Part shown: positions 26,601-34,058 of the stretch, piece after piece | Position numbering within the stretch: the first letter of the stretch is position 1 | Layout: the number at the start of each line of letters is the position of its first letter | DNA from: Chloroflexota bacterium | GTDB taxonomy: Bacteria > Chloroflexota > Anaerolineae > B4-G1 | Assembly: GCA_024232355.1 (NCBI GenBank) | Contig: JAAEPW010000579.1 | Span: 70,135 to 134,134 of the forward strand | Length of the DNA stretch: 64,000 nt | Direction of reading: 5' to 3' | Made by a program: the position numbers and the translations under genes | Notes under the pieces: model-generated | Told to the model about the DNA's origin: nothing | The model's input: only the letters and a program-made list of their open reading frames with translations | The model's database searches: none

Positions 26601-29072
26601 AGTCTCTTGGTCGAGCAGCAACAAGATCACGCTGTAATAATCAAAGGCGTCACGCACAGAGGTCACAATTTCGGACAGCAATGCGTCCAGTTCCAACTCG
26701 GCGCTCACGCGCTTGCTCACTTGGTAGATCAGCGTGGCCTGAGCTGCCCGTCGTTGGGCTTCCAATTCTGCTTGCTTGCGCTCGTTGATTTCTCGCTGTG
26801 CCTGGTTGAACAGCCGGGCGTTGGCGATGGCGTTGGCCATCTGGTCAGCCATCGTCTGGAGCGATGCGATGTCATCTTGGCTAAAGGCGGCCTCTTGGTC
26901 AGATTGGATGGTCAATGCGCCGATCGGTTTACCACGGCTGATGAGGGGCAGCGCCAGTTCGGAACGGGTATTGGGCAACGATGGGTTCTCAAAGCGCACG
27001 GCATCCTCGCCTACGTCCAGGGTAATGCGGGCCTGTTTGTTGGCAATGCACCAACCAATCATCGAAGAGCCGCCGATTTCCAGTTTGTGTCCACGCCGGA
27101 GCATTTGCTGGCCTGCCAGACCAGTGCCCGCTCGCAGCACCGCCCACTTGTACGGCTCGCCCGTCCACTCTCCGGTCTGGTCTACCAGGAACAGGCCCGC
27201 GTAATATAGACCAAAGCGCTCGCGTACCAAATCTACAACCTGGGGAGCCAACGCTTCTGGGTCGAGAATGCTGCCAACAGCACGTGAAACCTCGGCGGCG
27301 GTCTGGAGTTGGGTACTCTGGTGCTCTAGGGCATTCAACAGTTGTTCCCGTTCAGTCTGTGCGTGTCTATGCCCAGTGATATCGCGGACAACTCCCCGAA
27401 AACCAATCGTTTCACCGGTGATGCCTTGTATCAAGGATACAGATGATTCAACGAGTCGTTTGATCTCGTCTTTTCTGATGATCTCCCACTCGAATACCTG
27501 GTCCAGTTCCCCGGTCTTGTAAACCGTATTAAAGGTTTCGAACACTTTTTTGCTGGTTTCCTGATCCATATATTCTTGGTTATTCATCCCCATTAACTCG
27601 TCCGAAGGGTAGCCAAGAGTGTGAGATAACGCATCGTTGAAAAAGGTTAAATTTCCGGCAAGATCGACCTCAAAGTAACCTTCCTCGATGCTGGCAAGAA
27701 TCGAGCGATGTTTCGTTTCGCTTTCTTGCAGCGCGTCTTCGGCCTTTTTGCGGTCCGTAATATCGACGAAACTTTCGAGCAGATGCTTGCGGCCATCCAG
27801 CACCACGGTGGTCACCGTTTTAAGAATCGGTATACGTCTACCACCCACATCCAGCAGTACGCGCTCCGAATTGTCGATGGTTTGTCCCAGGTCGGAGATG
27901 GGGCAGCATCCCGCATTTGCCGGGCAGATGTAATCGTGGCACGAGGAACCGACGACCTGTTCCAAGTTCGCGCCAATCAGCCCGAGGGCCACAGGATTGG
28001 CATCCGCAATCTCGTGCGTCTCGGCATCAATGAGTATGATACCGGTCGGTAGCGCGTTCAACAAGGTAGTTAAACGTTCCTCACTTTCACGTTGCGCTTG
28101 TTTTGCCTCCCTATGCTCGATGATTTCTTCCTGTGCTTGGTCATAGAGCCAGGTATTTTCGATGGCGGTGGCCGCAGGCGCTGCCATCGAGGTCAGCAAT
28201 TGCAAATTCTCTTGATCAAAGATGGCGTCTTTTTTGTTCATCACCTCAATAGCGCCGATGGTTTTCCCCTTGGTCCGCAAGGGGACGCACATAATCGAAT
28301 GAGTGGTCAAGCCGCTGGCTTTGTCAAAACTGTCTAACCAGCGGGTGTCCTCCGACACATTGGGTACGATTACGGCTTTACCGTGTTGGAAAACCCAACC
28401 TGCGATCCCCTGCCCCACCGCCAGTCGAAGACCCTGCATAAATTCTGAACCCTTGCCAGATGCCGCAGCAAACCACAGATCATCCTGGACTTTGTCGTAA
28501 AGGACCACCGATGCTGCTTCCACGTTCAGTAACTGCGTCACGTGGTCAGTGATGATGGTAAGTGCCTCTCGCAGGTCCAGAGTTGAGATGAGGGCCTGGC
28601 CGATGTCGTTCAGAGCAGTTAGCTCGCGGTTGAGTTTGATGACCTCAGCCTCAGCTTGTGCGCGCTCGGTGATATCGCGCATTACGCTAATCCACGCACT
28701 CTGGCCGTTGTATTCAATGGGATTTGTCAAAACTTCAACGTGAAAGATCATTCCATCCTTGGCGATGTGCGTGTACCGATGAGATGAATTGTCATGTATA
28801 TCGTCGATGTTTTTCTCTACGATTTCCACTTCTTCGGGAGGGTGAAGTTGATGCGGGGTCATCGTCCGCAATTCGTCGAGCGTATATCCATAGCGGTCAA
28901 CTGTGGCCTGGTTGCAATCCAAAAACCGCTTGGTTTCCTGATCAAAGATAATGATCGGGTCTGCCAGGTTGTCAAACCACGTACGGAGTGGGACTTGGGT
29001 CATTTCAACCTCATAGATCGACTTGTGCAATTTCTCACTCTGTTGTTTTTTGGTCTTGGTTTGATCTTTCAT
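23661..29072 (-). CDS. Giant soluble PAS/GAF sensor without kinase
   Basis: A 1803-residue cytoplasmic protein with no membrane helix and no catalytic output. The domain order is PAS, GAF, PAS, PAS, GAF, GAF, PAS, then four GAFs (seven GAF, four PAS in all). The second PAS has the cysteine pattern CPANAGCCPISDLG. Two GAFs carry the TRSE signature (PNTRSELALPL and PNTRSEMGLPL). The protein ends with the tail shared by the eight kinase-less sensors (RRIHEITTKIRRSSNVAAIL, then TDRALVRL). ATG at 29072 has GAGG six bases upstream. An ATG at 29111 inside the previous gene is an alternative. It probably feeds redox, ligand or light-type cues into the operon's kinases (inference). Confidence 0.88.
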   Translation of the reverse strand: MKDQTKTKKQQSEKLHKSIYEVEMTQVPLRTWFDNLADPIIIFDQETKRFLDCNQATVDRYGYTLDELRTMTPHQLHPPEEVEIVEKNIDDIHDNSSHRYTHIAKDGMIFHVEVLTNPIEYNGQSAWISVMRDITERAQAEAEVIKLNRELTALNDIGQALISTLDLREALTIITDHVTQLLNVEAASVVLYDKVQDDLWFAAASGKGSEFMQGLRLAVGQGIAGWVFQHGKAVIVPNVSEDTRWLDSFDKASGLTTHSIMCVPLRTKGKTIGAIEVMNKKDAIFDQENLQLLTSMAAPAATAIENTWLYDQAQEEIIEHREAKQAQRESEERLTTLLNALPTGIILIDAETHEIADANPVALGLIGANLEQVVGSSCHDYICPANAGCCPISDLGQTIDNSERVLLDVGGRRIPILKTVTTVVLDGRKHLLESFVDITDRKKAEDALQESETKHRSILASIEEGYFEVDLAGNLTFFNDALSHTLGYPSDELMGMNNQEYMDQETSKKVFETFNTVYKTGELDQVFEWEIIRKDEIKRLVESSVSLIQGITGETIGFRGVVRDITGHRHAQTEREQLLNALEHQSTQLQTAAEVSRAVGSILDPEALAPQVVDLVRERFGLYYAGLFLVDQTGEWTGEPYKWAVLRAGTGLAGQQMLRRGHKLEIGGSSMIGWCIANKQARITLDVGEDAVRFENPSLPNTRSELALPLISRGKPIGALTIQSDQEAAFSQDDIASLQTMADQMANAIANARLFNQAQREINERKQAELEAQRRAAQATLIYQVSKRVSAELELDALLSEIVTSVRDAFDYYSVILLLLDQETRRLTLQAIAGGYVDTFPEDLSLAVGEGMIGRAAATGEPQISGDVDRNPHYVRKINEETKSELSVPIKIGNKLIGVLDLQGDKFNAFDGADIMVIETMADQIAVAIRNAQLYDTMQQELIERQRTQEAMRQAEQRYHAVAESRVVGLGISDPDETLVFANPAFAEMLGYTQDELVGVNLSQLADASEFAGYQGQTQERRDQGTHSHYETALRRKDGSTLNILVSGSPFTGADGSFHGTIAVIIDITERKQAEKALQRALAELERYTDSLERQTAQLQVGAEVSREAAAILDVNRLLDTTVRLISERFGFYHAGVFLVDDPGEYAILRAASSEGGQRMLERGHRLSVGKVGIVGNVAATGEPRIALDVGEDAVYFDNPDMPNTRSEMGLPLNVRGRTIGVLDVQDTQEAAFTDNDITALQTLADQLAVAIDNARLAERTEDQLRELSLLYGKYSTSAWAELEADHSLNYVYDRIDVTQVEKLPASALDMALIQGETISHVESEMISEGGRDKTLATPIRLNDQIIGSLGIQETNGGHGWSPNEVALIEAVSDQVALALENAQHFAETQKSAQHRQILNELAQSLAARLDVATVLEETYWGASRLLNTRNFYIAFYDPVTRIVSFPLAVENDERVEWQSRQLGEGLTEHVIQNKQTLLIEEGVDRWLEEQGVAMIGMTALSWLGVPLVVGDQVLGVIAVQSETAHEYAERDQELLTSIASQTAIALQNARLFIETETALAQTEVLYRVGEIISQLGGLEETFQSLAHVLVGQLGYTSAWLALVDKQTQTLNGLAGTGVSEDMILTKVPLDARLRNPAVQVVLTRRPIVINDVANSDQAADMSPGARNSLGRLLETPIFVGTEAAGVIAVSRPANMPEISAQDVEVLQAIADQAAVALQNIRLLQETQRRAEQERRIHEITTKIRRSSNVAAILKTAVDELGQTLQTDRALVRLIVKPRQKQESAPDAIGLEQPAESGEQEKE

Positions 29073-29088
29073 CTCGGACCTCAAGATT

Positions 29089-31167
29089 TCAGGATTGGGT
29101 GGATTCGTCATTACCTGTATTTTGGCCTGCGCCCAGCGTTACAAATGCCCGGTCAGTGCCAAGAGCAGCGCCCAGTTCGCGCACGGCGGTCTGGAGAATG
29201 GTCTCTGGATCCATAGATGCACGAACCCGCGTGGTGATATTGGCAATGATTCGTTCTCGCTCGGCGCGTTGTTGGGTTTCTTCTAGCAGGCGGGCGTTCT
29301 CGATGGCCAGTGCCAACTGGTCGGCTATGGCTTCGATGAGAGTAATCTCGGCCTCTGTCCATTGTTGCCCATCTTTTGCCCCCTGCAAGCCCAATACACC
29401 AATAGCCTCGTCACGCAAGCTGATGGGGACTATGAGAGACGCTTGCTCAGTATTGTTGTCTGTGTGGGTTTTCAAGACCCGCTCCCGCTGCGCCAAGGCT
29501 TGTTGCACTTGGGGCAGCACGGTATCATCGAGCGGTTTCACGTCGGGTTGCGTTCGCTCGTAGGCGGGAGTGCCATAGGCAGTCATATAATCGGTCCACC
29601 GCTCGCGTATTTGGCTCCTCTGAACTTGTTCCATTTCTTTCAAGCGCGCCTGTGATTCATCATATAACCGCGCGTTGTCGATAGCCACGGCAACCTGGTC
29701 GGCCATAGTTTGCAACACGGGAATATCTTGCTCGGAAAAGGCATCACGTTCGGTGCTTCGCAAAACCAAAGCACCAAAGACGCGTCCACGAGACCGGAGC
29801 GGCAGCGACATCTCTGAACGTGTGTCTGGCAGCAACCGGGCAGCTTTGACGTGTTGACTCGAGCTGGCCAGATGAATGGAGCCAACCCCTTGAGCGATAT
29901 AAGCCTCAGCCTTGAGTATACACTGGCCAATCGTCGAAGTGGTATCCACCTGGATCGTGTAATCCATAGCCAACATTTGAAGACCCGCTTCACCAGTACC
30001 AGCGTACAATCGCACCCGTTGTACGTCGGTGGCTGCGCTGTCGTCACCATTGGCCACGTCATCGTCGCTGTCGGCTGTGCTGTCGTCATCGGCCAAGAAT
30101 AGACCCACATAGTAGAGACCGAATCGGCCTTGAATCATGTCCACAACTTGTTGCATGAGCGCCTGGGGCGCGATCACCGAGTAGGTGGCCGTGCTGGCGA
30201 TCTGCGCGGCGGTTTCAAGTTGGAGCGCGCGTTTTTGCAACAAGGCATTCGCTTGGCCCAGTTCGTTGGCTCGCGTCTCTAAAAGCGTCCGGGAGTTGAT
30301 CGAGTCGTCGTGTTGTTTTCTTGCTTCGCGGAGCGCACTGGTCAACGTCAAGTGGAACATCCACTGCATAAACATCATACAGGCGCTAATCAAGGCAAAT
30401 GTGGCGCTCAGGCTGAATATGGAGGGCAGCACTGTGGAATCATACGGAATAGTTGGGTTAAGCACCCCAGAGTAATCGGCCAGCAGGAACCCGGTGTAGA
30501 GCAAGCAACTGGTGACCGTGGTGACGGCACCGACCCATTGTCTCGTGAGCATAGCAGCTAGCAGGGGCGCGGCCAACAGGTAAAGTCCCCCCGCGCTCAA
30601 TGGACCTTCCATCAGTATAGCGGCTATTCCGACACAATAAGTCAGGACGATCAACGTGATGGCTCGCACCACAGGGTCGAGCCGTCGGGCCACGGTCAAG
30701 ATCAAAAGCACTAGGTACGCGGTAAAATAATGAATATTGTTCTGAATCGTCCAGCCTGATCTTTGGATCAAGTTGATTATTAACAAGATCGCAATGATCA
30801 CGGTTCCCAGACCCGCCAAGCTGCCAAGCATAATGTTCATAGTTCGGATGCGCTGTGCTTGCAGCTTGTTTTCCCAGGTCAAAAAGTCCATCGGCACGAG
30901 ATCAGGTTCTTGCGTTTCAAGCTGATCCTCTTTTGCTTCATCCTGGGCAAACGGCAGGGCGGCAGATTCTGTTTCCAGCATCGGTGGCCCAACCGGCATT
31001 GACTCTGCCACGGCGGGTTCTGTCTCGCCTTCGAGCATGTCGATGATTTTTTGCTCGGTCCGCGGATCGGTTTCCTCTGACGCTATTTCCTGCTCGACAT
31101 CGGTGTCGGCGTGGGCGTCGGAAAACAGGCCATCTAGTTGGCTTTCAAGTTCATTATCTTTTTGCAT
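29089..31167 (-). CDS. Multi-TM GAF sensor with acidic N-terminal extension
   Basis: A 692-residue membrane protein. The first ~95 residues are acidic and unstructured-looking (VEQEIASEETDPRTEQKIID). About six or seven membrane helices follow (about 110-275), then a short coiled coil, a TRSE-type GAF (PDTRSEMSLPL) and a second GAF. The shared C-terminal tail ends the protein (ITTRVRASMDPETILQTAV, then TDRAFVTLG). No kinase domain. It overlaps the ParA gene by 14 bases. The acidic extension is found on no other sensor here, so it is a candidate ParA-binding region. ATG at 31167. Confidence 0.88.
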   Translation of the reverse strand: MQKDNELESQLDGLFSDAHADTDVEQEIASEETDPRTEQKIIDMLEGETEPAVAESMPVGPPMLETESAALPFAQDEAKEDQLETQEPDLVPMDFLTWENKLQAQRIRTMNIMLGSLAGLGTVIIAILLIINLIQRSGWTIQNNIHYFTAYLVLLILTVARRLDPVVRAITLIVLTYCVGIAAILMEGPLSAGGLYLLAAPLLAAMLTRQWVGAVTTVTSCLLYTGFLLADYSGVLNPTIPYDSTVLPSIFSLSATFALISACMMFMQWMFHLTLTSALREARKQHDDSINSRTLLETRANELGQANALLQKRALQLETAAQIASTATYSVIAPQALMQQVVDMIQGRFGLYYVGLFLADDDSTADSDDDVANGDDSAATDVQRVRLYAGTGEAGLQMLAMDYTIQVDTTSTIGQCILKAEAYIAQGVGSIHLASSSQHVKAARLLPDTRSEMSLPLRSRGRVFGALVLRSTERDAFSEQDIPVLQTMADQVAVAIDNARLYDESQARLKEMEQVQRSQIRERWTDYMTAYGTPAYERTQPDVKPLDDTVLPQVQQALAQRERVLKTHTDNNTEQASLIVPISLRDEAIGVLGLQGAKDGQQWTEAEITLIEAIADQLALAIENARLLEETQQRAERERIIANITTRVRASMDPETILQTAVRELGAALGTDRAFVTLGAGQNTGNDESTQS

Positions 31168-31921
31168 ATTCCATCAACTCCTTAGCCAAGGCACGATATT
31201 GTTCGGTGGCACGGGTCTTGGGCGCATAGAGTGTAATCGGTTGCTCAAATGCCGGGCTTTCTCGCAGCTTGGTGTCTACTTCAATAATGGTGTCAAAGAG
31301 AGCACTGTTCATCCCACGCTGCATCTGATCGAGTATGACTTGGCAAATTTTGTTGCGCCGGTCGTACATTGTTACCAGCACGCGATAGTTCAGCCAAGGG
31401 TTCATTTTCTCGCGCACCTGCTGGATCATTTTCATATAGTGGCGCAGCGAGTAGGCAGCGTAATAATCGCACTGGACGGGAATAACGAGCATATCGGCTG
31501 CCGTCAGTCCATTGAGGGTCAGGGTGTTAAAGGAAGGCGGACAGTCGATCAAGACAAAGTCATAGAAATCCTTCCCCATCGCTTCCAGACCGTTTTTCAA
31601 ATGGAACTGGTAATTCTTTCGTCCATAGAGGATTTTGTCGAGGACGATCAGCATGCGATTGGCCGGCACAATGTCGAGACCGAGCACCGAACTCTCGCGG
31701 CTGACGCTCACCAGCGACGTATATCCCAGGAGGGCGTCGTCCACGGCGCGACGCAGTTTCTCCGGCTTGATTCCCAACGAGACAGTAAGGTGAGCCTGGG
31801 GGTCCAGGTCGATGAGCAAGACGCTTTGCTGCATCTCGGTCAGACAGGCCCCCAAAGACAGACATGTAGTGGTCTTGGCTACCCCACCTTTTTGATTACT
31901 TATGGCAATAGTTGTAGTCAT
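31154..31921 (-). CDS. ParA/Soj-family partition-type ATPase
   Basis: A 255-residue cytoplasmic ATPase that dimerises on ATP and normally binds DNA or membrane to position cargo. It has the deviant Walker A KGGVAKTTT near the N-terminus, Walker A' LLIDLDPQAHLT, and Walker B FVLIDCPPSF. No ParB gene or parS-like repeat is seen nearby, so this is an orphan ParA of the type that places protein assemblies (as PpfA, ParC and McdA do), not a chromosome-partition protein. It is embedded in the sensor operon and overlaps the gene for the acidic-extension sensor, the likely partner. ATG at 31921; AGGGG lies upstream. Confidence 0.9.
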   Translation of the reverse strand: MTTTIAISNQKGGVAKTTTCLSLGACLTEMQQSVLLIDLDPQAHLTVSLGIKPEKLRRAVDDALLGYTSLVSVSRESSVLGLDIVPANRMLIVLDKILYGRKNYQFHLKNGLEAMGKDFYDFVLIDCPPSFNTLTLNGLTAADMLVIPVQCDYYAAYSLRHYMKMIQQVREKMNPWLNYRVLVTMYDRRNKICQVILDQMQRGMNSALFDTIIEVDTKLRESPAFEQPITLYAPKTRATEQYRALAKELMEYAKR

Positions 31922-31965
31922 CGTTCACGCCCCTAAAAACTATGCGTAATATGTGATGTGCATCA

Positions 31966-34023
31966 TCACTTTTTTTTATCGTTCGTATCTTGCACTGGCA
32001 GAGCTGTTTCCAAGCGCACAAAGGTGCGCGACGTTTTCATAATGTCAAACAGTTCATCCACTGCCACCTGCACAATGCCCTCCACGCTGGTAGCGCGGCG
32101 CATTTTGTCGGTGATCTCTCGCGTCAAGCGTTCGCGGGCAGCACGGCGCTGGGTATCTTGATACAGCCGCGCGCCCTCCATCGCCTCGCCTAATTGTTCG
32201 ACCAGTGTTTCCAACAGGGAAATTTCTTCGGACGTCCACCCACCGGCTCCGACAGGTTTATGAGTGTCGAGCACGCCTATCACCTCGCCACGCACTTTGA
32301 TAGGCACGGTCAGAGGGAGCATCTCCTCGGCACTGGTTCCGTTGCCCTGGATCGTTTTCCCCTCTTGCAACGCCTGTTCCATATCGGCCCGCCAAACGTC
32401 TCCAACGGGTGTGACACCCCCGGCATGGCTGCGGTATCCCAGATCCACTTGGGTGCGGAGCAATTCGCTCCAGGCTTCGCGGCGCAATTCGCTATAGATG
32501 CGGCGCGTCGCGTCTAGGGCCGCCTGACTTTCGGTGAACAGGCGGGCATTGTCGAGGGCCACCGCGACCTGGTCAGCCATGGTCTGCAATACGGCGATGG
32601 CGTCGTCGTCAAAGGCGTTGAACTGGTCATGCTGGATCGTCAGTGCGCCGAGCACCCGTCCGCGTGAGCGGAGGGGCAGCGCGGCCTCTGATCGCGTTTC
32701 TGGCAGTTCGTCTATGACTTTGCGCACAATGTCTTCCTCAGCATACAGGGCAACTCGCGCTTTGGCGTTGGCGATGCTCCAGCCGATCATTCCTTCGAGG
32801 CCGATCTTGAGCCGGTGATTGCGGGCCAGCATCGCCTTTCCGGCATCGCCGGTTCCGGCTCGCAAAACGGCCCATTCGCTGGCTTCGTCTGTCAGGAACA
32901 ATCCCACATAGTACAGGCCAAATCGCTCGCGAATTAGTTCAACGACTTGTTGGATCAACTGGTCCGCATCCAGAATTGACGACACCGCGCGGCCTACATC
33001 GGCTGAAGCCTCCATATAGGCCGAACGCTGCTCCAATTCCCGCGTGCGTTCGGTCACACGTTGCTCCAGGCCGCCGATCAATTCGCGCAGTTGCCCAGCC
33101 ATACGGTTAAAGGTCTGTGCCAGTTGGCCGATTTCGTCATCTCGCTCCACCTGGGCAACAGATTCCATATTGCCGTCCGCAATTTGGCTGGCCGCTTCTG
33201 TCAACTTTGCCAACGGGACTGTAATACCGCGGGCGACCAGCAATGAAGCGATGATGGCGGCCAATATGGCAAACAACATTGCCCCCCCACTGATGGCCAG
33301 CAAGGTATACATTTGCTCAAGCACCGCATACTGGCTTTGATCAACCAGCAGCATCCCAATGACAGCTACAACTGAGAGCAACGCGACCGACATAAAAGCA
33401 ATGATCAATCGGGCACGGATGGTCCCGAGGCGCACGGCGCGGATAGTTTGCCAGACGACCAACAGCGCCAACGGGATATTGACGAGCTGTATGGCGGGCG
33501 ACAGTTCCAAAATATCATACCGAGACAACGGCTCGAATTGATTGATCGAAAAGACATAGACCCCATACAAAAGCACCGTGGCCAACCAGACACCCCATCG
33601 GCGCGGGCGCACTGTGCCGCCCATCAAGATAACGAGGAATATAAAGCTCGCTACCTGATGCCGGGTCACGTCAGCCCAGACCAATTCCCCGACGCCGTAG
33701 ACGATCACCAGCGCAAAAAGCATCCAATACCCGGCAGCGTCCAGTTTTTGGCGGCGGGCTTGCACCAGCGCCGGAATCAGACAGATGATGCCCAACACGA
33801 TACCCGCGACGTCGGCCAGGATCTGCCAGGCGTTAGTTTGTGTGTATAGAGACGCGTAAAAGCCAATAGAGATAACGGCCACAATAACCCCAACGAGCAT
33901 CATCCGTTGAATATGCACAGCGCGGCGGTCCTGGTCGGAGCGTTGGGCCGGATCCAGTTGATTTTGCTCGCTATCTTTTATCGGGTGCTGGTTTGATATG
34001 GTCGCTTTTCTTTCTTCAAACAT
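31966..34023 (-). CDS. Multi-TM HAMP-GAF-GAF sensor without kinase
   Basis: A 685-residue membrane sensor. About eight helices in two groups span residues 40-270. A HAMP linker follows (about 268-325, LAKLTEAASQIADGNMESVA and DDEIGQLAQTFNRMAG). After the coiled coil, GAF1 is TRSE type (PETRSEAALPL) and GAF2 is the short form. The shared C-terminal tail is TREITDKMRRATSVEGIV, then SRTFVRLE. Output domain absent. ATG at 34023 with AGAGG upstream. It sits between ParA and the dCache sensor in one operon, and its stop lies 44 bases before the ParA start. Confidence 0.9.
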   Translation of the reverse strand: MFEERKATISNQHPIKDSEQNQLDPAQRSDQDRRAVHIQRMMLVGVIVAVISIGFYASLYTQTNAWQILADVAGIVLGIICLIPALVQARRQKLDAAGYWMLFALVIVYGVGELVWADVTRHQVASFIFLVILMGGTVRPRRWGVWLATVLLYGVYVFSINQFEPLSRYDILELSPAIQLVNIPLALLVVWQTIRAVRLGTIRARLIIAFMSVALLSVVAVIGMLLVDQSQYAVLEQMYTLLAISGGAMLFAILAAIIASLLVARGITVPLAKLTEAASQIADGNMESVAQVERDDEIGQLAQTFNRMAGQLRELIGGLEQRVTERTRELEQRSAYMEASADVGRAVSSILDADQLIQQVVELIRERFGLYYVGLFLTDEASEWAVLRAGTGDAGKAMLARNHRLKIGLEGMIGWSIANAKARVALYAEEDIVRKVIDELPETRSEAALPLRSRGRVLGALTIQHDQFNAFDDDAIAVLQTMADQVAVALDNARLFTESQAALDATRRIYSELRREAWSELLRTQVDLGYRSHAGGVTPVGDVWRADMEQALQEGKTIQGNGTSAEEMLPLTVPIKVRGEVIGVLDTHKPVGAGGWTSEEISLLETLVEQLGEAMEGARLYQDTQRRAARERLTREITDKMRRATSVEGIVQVAVDELFDIMKTSRTFVRLETALPVQDTNDKKK

Positions 34024-34058
34024 TGTTACCTCTATCCCCAGTATGGACTCTGGTCGTT

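Noticed and set aside
23661..29072. Frameshift or fusion artefact in the 1803-residue sensor
   Set aside because: A single open frame with domain boundaries at regular intervals and no internal stop; the length fits stacked PAS/GAF modules.
31953..31969. GTGATG/CATCAC hairpin followed by T-rich sequence near the ParA gene
   Set aside because: On the strand where a T run follows it there is no gene to end, and it includes a stop codon of the 685-residue sensor; probably fortuitous.
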